The notes under the pieces were generated by a model, which worked only from the letters and a program-made list of their open reading frames with translations, did no database searches and had not been told where the DNA came from. From JAPLFM01 sp964650885 (GTDB taxonomy: Bacteria > Bacteroidota > Ignavibacteria > Kapaibacteriales > UBA2268), in NCBI GenBank assembly GCA_964650885.1, contig CAZYXG010000003.1:1-64000 (forward strand): a DNA stretch of 64,000 nt. The letters are read 5' to 3'. Positions 52,818-61,065 of this stretch are shown in pieces (position 1 is the first letter of the stretch; each line of letters begins with the position of its first letter). The position numbers were made by a program, and so were the translations under genes.

Positions 52818-53642
52818 TTAATAAAAATATACTTGAAATCCTAAACCGTTGTATTTGTCGTAATCTCTATAAAACAAACCGTGCATACTCGGTCCGAAAT
52901 ATCCGTAATAACCAACAAAAATTCCATTGTTATTGTGCATTTTATGAAGTACACCAATCTGTATGGCACTCGCCCCTTGTCTTACTTTATCAGTACCCAT
53001 TAACTTAAAATCATAACCAGCAACAAAACTAAATTTGCTTCCTAATTCTTTTTCGTAATCAAATCCTAATTGAGGAACAACTCTTGGAACTGCTTTTGGC
53101 AAAGTAGAAAACACAAAGTTACCACCTGCATATAACCGAAAATCATCAATTTGATAAGCTACAACTAAATCTACAAATTCTCTGCTATAAACATAAGCTT
53201 TCTTGAAAAGAACACTATCGTTAGAATATCCATCGGACAAATGCGAAGAAATATGGGCTATTCTCATTCTCAAAGCCAAAGGAGAATCATTAAACTTATA
53301 AGTTCCATTCACCCCAAAAAAGAAGTCAGTAGTCTCAACTGGAAATTTAAACCTACCTTGGTCTCGCAAACGAGTGTAAGTCATAAAGTCAGTGCCAAAA
53401 GTATAACTATTTTCGTTTTCTTCCCCACCTTTTACCAAGTCCACACTAGTACCAATATCCAAACGCATTTGTTCAGTATTATTCTGATAGAACCAACCAA
53501 CTCTCGGCTCGAAAGGATTGGCAGTCAATGGCTTAAATAAATATTTGTTAGAAATCTCTAAATATCTAATTGTTGTTTCTTCTGAAAACAACTTTGCATT
53601 TGCGAAAACTAAAAAACTTAATATAAAAAGAAAACACCTCAT
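52818..53642 (-). CDS. Outer-membrane beta-barrel protein (DUF1207-like)
   Basis: 274 residues with a signal peptide (about 1-16). The mature protein is built of alternating amphipathic strands and ends in an aromatic C-terminal strand (GLGFQVYFY), typical of outer-membrane barrels. The sequence LFKPLTANPFEPRVG near residue 35 is the clearest feature and resembles DUF1207 proteins. Function is unknown. It lies between hisS and ssb in the same orientation, probably as a passenger of that transcription unit. Confidence 0.65.
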   Translation of the reverse strand: MRCFLFILSFLVFANAKLFSEETTIRYLEISNKYLFKPLTANPFEPRVGWFYQNNTEQMRLDIGTSVDLVKGGEENENSYTFGTDFMTYTRLRDQGRFKFPVETTDFFFGVNGTYKFNDSPLALRMRIAHISSHLSDGYSNDSVLFKKAYVYSREFVDLVVAYQIDDFRLYAGGNFVFSTLPKAVPRVVPQLGFDYEKELGSKFSFVAGYDFKLMGTDKVRQGASAIQIGVLHKMHNNNGIFVGYYGYFGPSMHGLFYRDYDKYNGLGFQVYFY

Positions 53643-53704
53643 TTAGCAAATTACAAAATGAGGCATTAATATTTGAGTACAATGTTTTAACTTTTGTTAA
53701 TATT

Positions 53705-54967
53705 TCAAATTAAGTTCGAAATTTGGGCTTCAAAGTCTGCTTGGGCTATTGTGATTTGCTCACCAGATTCCATATTTTTGAATGAAATTTGATTATTCTT
53801 AATTTCATCTTCGCCTAGTATCAGCACATATTTTGCATTCAATCGGTTAGCATCTTTCAATTGCGATTTGAATGATTTTCTGTGCAAATCGTAATTTGCC
53901 GATTTACCCATTTTAATTAATCTATCAGTATAGCTAATTGCCACTGGCAAATCATTGCTATTAGAAGTCATTACGTAAAAATCAAGTCTTGGAGCAGTGT
54001 TTGAGAGCAAGTTTTGCTGCTCTAATATTAAAAGCAATCTCTCCACTCCAAAGGCAAAACCAACCGAAGGTGCTTTTTTGCCACCCAATTCTTCAAATAG
54101 TCTATTATATCGCCCACCGCCACCAAATGAATCTTGTGAACCTAAATAACTACTTTGAAACTCAAAAACAGTATGTGAATAATAATCCAAACCACGCACT
54201 AAATTGTCTTTCAATGTATAATCTATGCCCAATTCATCTAAAGATTTTATCACAAATCCAAAATGGTCGGCACTTTCATTATCGAAGTATTCTTTTAGCT
54301 TTGGTGCATTTGCAGAAATTTCAATATCTTTCGGGTCTTTGCTATCTATCACTCTCAGTGGATTGCTTTCCAATCGGCGTTGGCTATCTTCGCTAAGTTT
54401 ATCGAAGTGCAGTTTTAAATAGTTTTTCAGCTCTTCTTTATAATTGGCTCTCACAGTTTCGTTGCCTAAACTATTTATTTGCAGATTACTTTCAGCAATA
54501 CCCAAACTTTTGATTATTCTATTGGCAAGCAGAATTGTTTCCAAATCACTTTCTGGGAACTCTGTATTCAAACATTCAGCACCAAACTGGTGGAATTGTC
54601 TATATCTTCCCTTTTGTGGTCGCTCATAGCGGAAAAAAGGCCCGAAATACCATAGTTTTGTTGGGCTACTTTGCTGAATTAAACTATTTTGGATTACGGA
54701 TCGAACAAGAGCAGCTGTCATTTCTGGACGTAGTGTCAGGGAATTTCCACTCTTATCATCAAAAGTGTACATTTCTTTACCCACTATATCAGTTGTGTCT
54801 CCCACGCCTCGAAGGAATACTTCTGTATATTCAAATATAGGAGTACGCAATTCAGTATATCCAAATTGCTCAGCACATTTTCTAAAAATATTTTCTATAA
54901 AATACCAGTCTTGGATTTGGCTTGGCAGCAAGTCTTTTGTGCCACGAACGGATTGAAGGGAAGCCAC
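53705..54967 (-). CDS. hisS: Histidine--tRNA ligase
   Basis: 420 residues, class II synthetase. The N-terminal VRGTKDLLP precedes motif 1. Motif 2 contains LRPEMTAALVR and RYERPQKGRYRQFHQFG. The histidine-binding signatures VRGLDYYSHTVFEF and GGGGRYNRLFEELGG are present. Motif 3 is VGFAFGVERLL. The C-terminal anticodon-binding domain covers about 325-420. It starts 6 nt after the stop of the large T9SS protein gene, so the two are likely co-transcribed. Confidence 0.96.
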   Translation of the reverse strand: MASLQSVRGTKDLLPSQIQDWYFIENIFRKCAEQFGYTELRTPIFEYTEVFLRGVGDTTDIVGKEMYTFDDKSGNSLTLRPEMTAALVRSVIQNSLIQQSSPTKLWYFGPFFRYERPQKGRYRQFHQFGAECLNTEFPESDLETILLANRIIKSLGIAESNLQINSLGNETVRANYKEELKNYLKLHFDKLSEDSQRRLESNPLRVIDSKDPKDIEISANAPKLKEYFDNESADHFGFVIKSLDELGIDYTLKDNLVRGLDYYSHTVFEFQSSYLGSQDSFGGGGRYNRLFEELGGKKAPSVGFAFGVERLLLILEQQNLLSNTAPRLDFYVMTSNSNDLPVAISYTDRLIKMGKSANYDLHRKSFKSQLKDANRLNAKYVLILGEDEIKNNQISFKNMESGEQITIAQADFEAQISNLI

Positions 54968-54973
54968 TGTGTC

Positions 54974-57900
54974 CTATTTATTTATTTGCATTCTTCTAAT
55001 TACTTCTTGGCTTGGAGTAGTCAACACATAGAAATAAGATCCTGATGGCAAATCTGCCACAGAAAATTCTATTTTATGCTTTCCTACTGCCATATCTTTA
55101 TCAATTACATACTTAATGATTTTCCCAGTTCCGTCCATAATGTAAAGTTTTGTTGAGCCTTTTTCAAGCAATTCAAATTCAATTTCGGTTTTTATATCTG
55201 CTGGGTTTGGTGAATTTTGGCTAAGTGCCAATTTTCCTTTACCATCGAAAAGTCTTACCACACCACCTTCTTTGCAGTATCCATTTAAAGAGAAGTTTGC
55301 ATTTGTAACATCTACATTGATTTTTGAATCGCCAATTGGAGATAAGTTTTCCAAACTTAGATTTGTTAAAGTATCATTGCCTAAAGCCACTTTGAAACGA
55401 ACAGAACCAATTTCAATTTCGTTATTTGGGCTTAGTATTTGTGATTTTTTATCATCTGGAATTTGCAAATCTAATTCTATAATCCTATCGCCTTCTTCAA
55501 TTCTGCTAGAGATAAATCCACTAATTGGCTCAAGCATAGTCGCATTAAATCTCAAGAAAGTTTTTATTCCTTTAAGGTTCAAATCAAGTGGATTTTCGCT
55601 CACTTTTTTAAGTACAATTGGTAAATTTATTATATCGCCTGGTGCACCCGATACGTTTTGCAAATTGATGCTTGCTGTATCTGGTTTTGCTGCTAATCCA
55701 AAGCCCACCATAGGAATTTTCAATGGCGAATTGTTTCCTTGGAATTCAAAGAAAGCTGTGCTATTCTGATCTCCATTTTCCAATGGAATAAATCTCAAGC
55801 TAACTTCCACACCCTCTTGCGGCTTTAATATATTCGATTTTGAATTGATAAATCTGAAACTTCTTGAGTCTGGAACTGAGATAAACATAGTATCTAAATT
55901 TATATCCGAAGCAGTATTATTTTTCAAAACATATTGAGTAGATTTATCTTTAAAATCGCCCACTTCCACTTCACCAAAGTCAACATATTTTTCCACCAAA
56001 GAAACCGAAGGCACTAAAGAAATACCTCTAAGATTTGCAGTAATCGTTTTGCCAGGCACTTGAATTTCAAGAGTTGCTTCTCTTAATCCTATACCATTTG
56101 GCAAGAAAATTAGTTCTGCTCCAATCTTACCCAATGAATCAATATATTTTGGTTTGGTGGAATTTAGTAATTTGAATTCATCTTTGTTTGCACCTTTTAT
56201 TTCTATATTATAAATTTTATAACCGAAAGATTGCAAATTCTGAATCAAATCGTTAACTGTTGTATCTTTTTCAAAACCATTGACAACATCTCCAAAATCT
56301 ATTGATTTAGCAATCATTTCTGCTTTGTCAATTCTGAAAAAGCAATCATTAGTGTCTATTTGTAAATCTCTTTCGTTCAAATTCCAAATTTTAGCAATGC
56401 CATCCCAACTAGCTGTCAAAGCTCGGCTTCCATCGAAATTAAAAACAGTAGAAACCACATTGTTCGTATGCTCTTTAAATTCTTTCAGTGAGTCATAAGT
56501 GTTCGCATCCCACTGAAGCGAACGCTTGTCCCAACCAGAAGTAATGAAAGTTTCTTCCAAATCTGTATAGTGGAAAGAGGCGTAGTTTATAGTTTCAAAA
56601 TCAGGTTGAGCACCAGTGTCATAATAAGTTATGTGTCTAATTGTTTTAAGTACAGCTCCAGTTTGGAAATCCCAAACTGATGCTTGTTTAGAATTTACAT
56701 TTTCCGAAGCAATTAATTTTTTCTCGTCAGGGCTAATGTCAAATTGATTTGAGAATGAGCCGCCATTCGATTTTAAATTTATAACTGGATTGATTTGTAC
56801 ATTATCAATAGCTGAGAATTTTCTAATTTCTGCTGATAAAGTAGAAACCACAACAGTATTAGTTTTCGGAGAAAACATAGCATAGCGAAGTCCTCTGCTA
56901 TCTATGACTGGCGAAGTGAATGTCAAATTTCCACCGCTATCATAAAGTCTAAAACGACCATCGGAGCAAGCAGTAACTATTTTCTTGCCATCTGGAGAAT
57001 ATTTAGCACTTCTTACAAATCCTGGATGTGGCAATCTTTTAATAGACTTACCTGTATATGCATTCCAAATAATTGCGTTTCTATCATCGCTACAAGAAAC
57101 AATAAATTGGTCATCGCTGCTAAATTCAGCAGAATTCACTTTATCATTATGCTCCGACATAATCATATCAATATTGCCAAAAGTAGCATCCCATATTCTA
57201 ATATTATTATCTTCGCAAGTAGTTACTATTTTAGTACCTTCTCTATTAAAGAAAGCAGTATATGTTTGATATTTAATGTCCGTACCAATATTTGGATTTT
57301 TAGGATGATTCAAATCCAAAGTTCGCCCAATGTTATTAGGCCAAATTTGAATAATTCTAATCAATCCATTTTGAGTAAATCTCGCAGGTACTTTCCAAGC
57401 ATAGCTCAAACCTAAAGTCAATGGAGATATTGTATCCCATTTAAGTCCACCATCAATACTATATTCAATAGATATCACATCTTTGGGTAAAAGTCCAGTC
57501 CAATCCAAGCTATAAGTATCACCCGCCACAAGTGTCTCATCGCATTTGCTTGGAGTCAATACTTTCAATGTTTTAGTGTTTGGTGGAGTATTTGGGAAAC
57601 CACCCGTTACAAGAATTTCATCGCCATAGCAAGCATCAGATTCAATCAATATTCGAGTGAATACTATTGCAGAATCCACGGGTTGGAATCGAATTGTGAA
57701 AGAATGACTTGTGTTTACAGGTATATCAAGTATTTGACTATTATTGACATTCAGTAAGCTGAATATGCCATTGTTATCATTTTCTAATTTAATGCTAAGT
57801 ACTTTTATATCTGAACTTTTTGCAGTTATCACTATTGGAATGTCACGGTAAGTTGAAGGTATCACCGAGCTAAATCTTACAAAAGGAGGATTGCTAACTA

Positions 57901-58801
57901 TACGTGGTTTGATAGAATCCACTAATTGATAATTAAAACTATCCATTGCAGAATCTTGCAAAAATCTTATATCTACATTATGATCATCAATACAGTTTAT
58001 CTTTGCTTTAAATTCAATTGTAATTGGTTGGTATTTATAAGAATAAGCTAATAATATTTTAGCAATATCTTCAAGTTTATTCGTATCCTGCACTTTATCG
58101 AAATAATTTCCATTAGTTTCTTTTGTAAGTGCGAGCAAACTCGAAGGAATTTCTCTTCCCAATTCTATAACATTTATTTGCACATTATTTGCTTTTGCAA
58201 AGCTAGCAATAGCAGTATCATCAACTTGAGTATAAGTGTCAGTAATCAAAATAATTACTTTCCTGCCCTTTGCTTTATTTATTGTTTTGAATGCTCCAAG
58301 TGGCTCTCCAAAGAAAGCAGCATTAGCATCGGAAACAATATAAGGCACAAATTGGTTAGCTGCCAATTCAAGTTTTTGTTTGTCATTTGTAAATTTTTGG
58401 TGCAAATATGCGTTTATATCATAACTAATAAGAGCAGCTTCTGAATTGTTGAAATCAATTTTATCGAAAAGCGATTTCACAATAGCTTTGCCTTTATCTA
58501 AATTACCTTTGCTTTTAGATAAATTCAAATCGAACAAAATCAGAAACGATACATTTTTATCAGATTGGTCTTGAGGGCTTTGCAGAGAGTTGATATTGAG
58601 CTTAAGTCCATTATCAACTGTTTCAAATTGATTTGCCTGAAGTCCGCTTAAGGGCAAAGAGTTAGCTCCAAATAAAAAGTAGCTTGCTCTTATATTCGGA
58701 TAATTTGTTACATCATAATCAACTACGCTAAGAGAATTCTTGGCATTAGTTGATAATGTAAATAAAATTGTTGCTATTATTGTAAGTAGAAATTTACCCA
58801 T
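54974..58801 (-). CDS. Secreted vWA-WD40-ASH protein with T9SS tail
   Basis: 1275 residues with a signal peptide (about 1-20). A von Willebrand A-like domain spans about 75-250 (FLILFDLNLS, then KVIILITDTY). A beta-sandwich follows at about 290-400. A WD40 propeller spans about 500-810, with strands such as NNIRIWD, RNAIIWN, GRFRLYD, KRSLQWD and GIAKIWN. Two ASH-type modules lie at about 830-1050. A cohesin-like fold spans about 1055-1185, starting with SGAPGDIINLPIVLKK. A T9SS type A sorting domain ends the protein. It is probably a surface scaffold. The leader and downstream hisS are 6 nt apart. Confidence 0.78.
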   Translation of the reverse strand: MGKFLLTIIATILFTLSTNAKNSLSVVDYDVTNYPNIRASYFLFGANSLPLSGLQANQFETVDNGLKLNINSLQSPQDQSDKNVSFLILFDLNLSKSKGNLDKGKAIVKSLFDKIDFNNSEAALISYDINAYLHQKFTNDKQKLELAANQFVPYIVSDANAAFFGEPLGAFKTINKAKGRKVIILITDTYTQVDDTAIASFAKANNVQINVIELGREIPSSLLALTKETNGNYFDKVQDTNKLEDIAKILLAYSYKYQPITIEFKAKINCIDDHNVDIRFLQDSAMDSFNYQLVDSIKPRIVSNPPFVRFSSVIPSTYRDIPIVITAKSSDIKVLSIKLENDNNGIFSLLNVNNSQILDIPVNTSHSFTIRFQPVDSAIVFTRILIESDACYGDEILVTGGFPNTPPNTKTLKVLTPSKCDETLVAGDTYSLDWTGLLPKDVISIEYSIDGGLKWDTISPLTLGLSYAWKVPARFTQNGLIRIIQIWPNNIGRTLDLNHPKNPNIGTDIKYQTYTAFFNREGTKIVTTCEDNNIRIWDATFGNIDMIMSEHNDKVNSAEFSSDDQFIVSCSDDRNAIIWNAYTGKSIKRLPHPGFVRSAKYSPDGKKIVTACSDGRFRLYDSGGNLTFTSPVIDSRGLRYAMFSPKTNTVVVSTLSAEIRKFSAIDNVQINPVINLKSNGGSFSNQFDISPDEKKLIASENVNSKQASVWDFQTGAVLKTIRHITYYDTGAQPDFETINYASFHYTDLEETFITSGWDKRSLQWDANTYDSLKEFKEHTNNVVSTVFNFDGSRALTASWDGIAKIWNLNERDLQIDTNDCFFRIDKAEMIAKSIDFGDVVNGFEKDTTVNDLIQNLQSFGYKIYNIEIKGANKDEFKLLNSTKPKYIDSLGKIGAELIFLPNGIGLREATLEIQVPGKTITANLRGISLVPSVSLVEKYVDFGEVEVGDFKDKSTQYVLKNNTASDINLDTMFISVPDSRSFRFINSKSNILKPQEGVEVSLRFIPLENGDQNSTAFFEFQGNNSPLKIPMVGFGLAAKPDTASINLQNVSGAPGDIINLPIVLKKVSENPLDLNLKGIKTFLRFNATMLEPISGFISSRIEEGDRIIELDLQIPDDKKSQILSPNNEIEIGSVRFKVALGNDTLTNLSLENLSPIGDSKINVDVTNANFSLNGYCKEGGVVRLFDGKGKLALSQNSPNPADIKTEIEFELLEKGSTKLYIMDGTGKIIKYVIDKDMAVGKHKIEFSVADLPSGSYFYVLTTPSQEVIRRMQINK

Positions 58802-58914
58802 TGCTGCATTTTGGTTTAAACAAAATTAAGAAATTTTTTCAATTTGAAATAATTATTAATCAATATTTGTACCACAATGCTAATTTTTTTTAAGTTCATT
58901 CAAGACAATCAATT

Positions 58915-59829
58915 ATGAAGCATCACTTGATATTACTTTTTATAGTCGCAATTAGCTACGTTTCACAAGCTACGACTGACTCAAACTCAGCAGCACTCGA
59001 TGTTTTCAAAAAAGACACTGTTAAGAAAGATACATTTAATTTCTACTATAAATTCTATGCAAAAGATACTATCTTTTATAAAGTGGAAACGCTAGATTCA
59101 ACTGCATTTAATTTCGATGAACCCTTAATTAAGGATAAAATAGAAATTTTGCGAGTAATTTGCGATTCTGTAGTAGCTGGCAAATACTACTTGAACTTTA
59201 CAACAACCCAATTATTAGAAAATGGCAGAAAAGGAAGTGAAAAATCTGACACAAGGACATATCATCCTTGGCTTGGCAGAAAAGCATTCATAGTTATTGA
59301 CAGTTTGGGTACTAGATTTAGCTCAACCGTGGAAGATTCAAATTCTGCTGTGATAGCACCATCTGGTCCATTTGGCCCAACTTTATTTCCACCGCTGAAA
59401 GAAACTCAAAAAGTGAGAGAAGAAACATGGCTAAACACAACTATGCTTGATTTGCCTGAATATGGCAATCCAATTCCATTGATTAGATTGACATATCTTT
59501 TCCACTTCAAAGAAATGAGAGATACATTAGAAAAACGAAATTTCTATTACGAATACATTGCCACAGGACAAGGAAGCGTTGGGCTTAGCATGGAAGATGC
59601 TAAAGTGAGACTTACCAATGTGCTAAATGGACATGGAAAAATTTTCCTAGACACACTTGAATTGATTCCAACTTTCTTTTATAACACACAAGAACAAAAA
59701 ATTGTTTACTCTTCAGGTGAAAAAAGAAAACAAGGATACCACTACACAAACACATTTTTCACATTCCAAAAATTAATTAGAAACAAAACCCCACAAGCTA
59801 TAATGCCTAAAAGAGGTAAGAAGAAGTAG
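58915..59829 (+). CDS. Secreted protein of unknown function
   Basis: 304 residues with a signal peptide (about 1-19, ending SQA). The mature protein alternates beta strands and charged loops and ends in a strongly basic tail (MPKRGKKK). No family was recognised. A small-ligand or envelope-binding role is possible but not supported by a motif. It is divergent from the vWA-WD40 gene across 113 nt and ends before a terminator shared with the convergent methyltransferase. Confidence 0.7.
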   Translation: MKHHLILLFIVAISYVSQATTDSNSAALDVFKKDTVKKDTFNFYYKFYAKDTIFYKVETLDSTAFNFDEPLIKDKIEILRVICDSVVAGKYYLNFTTTQLLENGRKGSEKSDTRTYHPWLGRKAFIVIDSLGTRFSSTVEDSNSAVIAPSGPFGPTLFPPLKETQKVREETWLNTTMLDLPEYGNPIPLIRLTYLFHFKEMRDTLEKRNFYYEYIATGQGSVGLSMEDAKVRLTNVLNGHGKIFLDTLELIPTFFYNTQEQKIVYSSGEKRKQGYHYTNTFFTFQKLIRNKTPQAIMPKRGKKK

Positions 59830-59852
59830 CATTGTTTTTAATAAAGAATCCC

Positions 59853-59890
59853 AAAAAAAAGGGAACAAACTTTCGTTTATTCCCTTTTTT
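59853..59890. terminator. Bidirectional terminator between convergent genes
   Basis: An A8-GGGAA arm pairs with TTCCC-T6 around a TTTC tetraloop (one C-A mismatch), with runs on both sides. It is nearly identical to the hairpins at 60845-60882 and 61000-61037. Confidence 0.88.
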
Positions 59891-59917
59891 AAAAACTAAC
59901 TTAATTGCTTTAAAAAT

Positions 59918-60664
59918 TTATATAATTAACTTTTTAAAATCTTCAAATTCAATTAAGTTCAAATGTTCTTTACGGTTCTCTTCTAAAACTTTAAATTCAA
60001 AAAATGGATTTAATGAATTTGTATTTTTGCCTATTTTATAACTTCTTGATAATATCCCAACTCCCCAATCGGCATTAATGCAACATGAGTTAATGGTTGG
60101 ATCTTGACGCAATTTGCAAAATGCTTTCCAAGTTGTTCCATTCCATCCGCCTTGAGCAGGAGTATGATTATAATTATAATTTTCTCTAGCGTGCCATTCG
60201 GATGGTGGGTTACAATCATGCAATACTATAAATCCATCGTCTTTTATATATCTTAAGGCATTTTCGATATCTCTTTCCACTTGTTCAGCAAGGTGTAAAC
60301 CATCAATAAAAATCACATCAAATCTTATATCTTTTGATAGAATTTCATTGTCTGAAAGTTGTTTAAAAAAAGTATCGCTGGTCATTTTAAAATCTACAGG
60401 ATTTGATTCAAATTCAATACCTGGGTCAACACTATATTTGATATTTGATTTTATGAGATTAAAATTATCATCTGGATTGCGAACACCAATTTCTAAATAA
60501 CTTGTCTCATTTTTTTTAATTGATAGCAAATAATTTATTATTTCATTACGGTATGGACTTTTAGCAAATTCAGGTATTTTCTTTTGTACTTCACGATAAT
60601 GTGAATCTTGTAGAATTTTTTTACCAGTAACAAAGTATTTTATCAAAAGTTTTAAATTTCTCAT
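59918..60664 (-). CDS. Class I SAM-dependent methyltransferase (Methyltransf_24-like)
   Basis: 248 residues from the ATG at 60662-60664. An upstream GTG (60688) is possible but weaker. The SAM-binding fold shows SYLEIGVRNPDDN (motif I region), then VIFIDGLHLAEQVERDIENAL and GFIVLHDCNPPSEWHA. This arrangement is common in small-molecule or glycan methyltransferases near surface-polysaccharide genes. No glycan genes surround it here. It is bracketed by near-identical terminators, which suggests a self-contained insert. Confidence 0.8.
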   Translation of the reverse strand: MRNLKLLIKYFVTGKKILQDSHYREVQKKIPEFAKSPYRNEIINYLLSIKKNETSYLEIGVRNPDDNFNLIKSNIKYSVDPGIEFESNPVDFKMTSDTFFKQLSDNEILSKDIRFDVIFIDGLHLAEQVERDIENALRYIKDDGFIVLHDCNPPSEWHARENYNYNHTPAQGGWNGTTWKAFCKLRQDPTINSCCINADWGVGILSRSYKIGKNTNSLNPFFEFKVLEENRKEHLNLIEFEDFKKLII

Positions 60665-60844
60665 TGTTGTCTTTAAATTACCAAGCACTCATTTATCTAC
60701 GCAAACTCAATAAATGTCATAAATATATTTAAGTAAAAATTAATTCTTAAATTTATTTATCTCAAAAGCTTTTTTATTTTATAAATTTTATTATTGTATA
60801 CAATTTAAAAAATAAATTCTTATTTAACAAGTTCTTTTTTCTTC

Positions 60845-60882
60845 CAAAAAAAAGGGAATAAACTTTCGTTTATTCCCTTTTT
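60845..60882. terminator. Hairpin copy left of the second gap
   Basis: Perfect stem AAAAAGGGAATAAAC/GTTTATTCCCTTTTT with a TTTC loop. It is part of a 55-nt segment (60832-60886) repeated exactly at 60987-61041, so it is probably the same physical terminator as the next copy. Confidence 0.6.
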
Positions 60883-60886
60883 TAAT

Positions 60887-60986
60887 NNNNNNNNNNNNNN
60901 NNNNNNNNNNNNNNNNNNNNNNNNNNNNNNNNNNNNNNNNNNNNNNNNNNNNNNNNNNNNNNNNNNNNNNNNNNNNNNNNNNNNNN
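60887..60986. other. 100-N scaffold gap with 55-nt flanking duplication
   Basis: Exactly 100 N between identical 55-mers 60832-60886 and 60987-61041. The whole stretch 60665-61065 between the methyltransferase and pnp otherwise holds only AT-rich DNA and the terminator hairpin. Confidence 0.95.
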
Positions 60987-60999
60987 TTCTTTTTTCTTC

Positions 61000-61037
61000 C
61001 AAAAAAAAGGGAATAAACTTTCGTTTATTCCCTTTTT
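61000..61037. terminator. Terminator of pnp
   Basis: A 15-bp stem with TTTC loop and flanking A and T runs, starting 28 nt after the pnp stop on the minus strand. Confidence 0.88.
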
Positions 61038-61065
61038 TAATTTGTATTTATACAGAAATTTCAAA

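Noticed and set aside
60820..61064. Short frames spanning the second N gap
   Set aside because: They read through the terminator hairpin and N run and are assembly artefacts.
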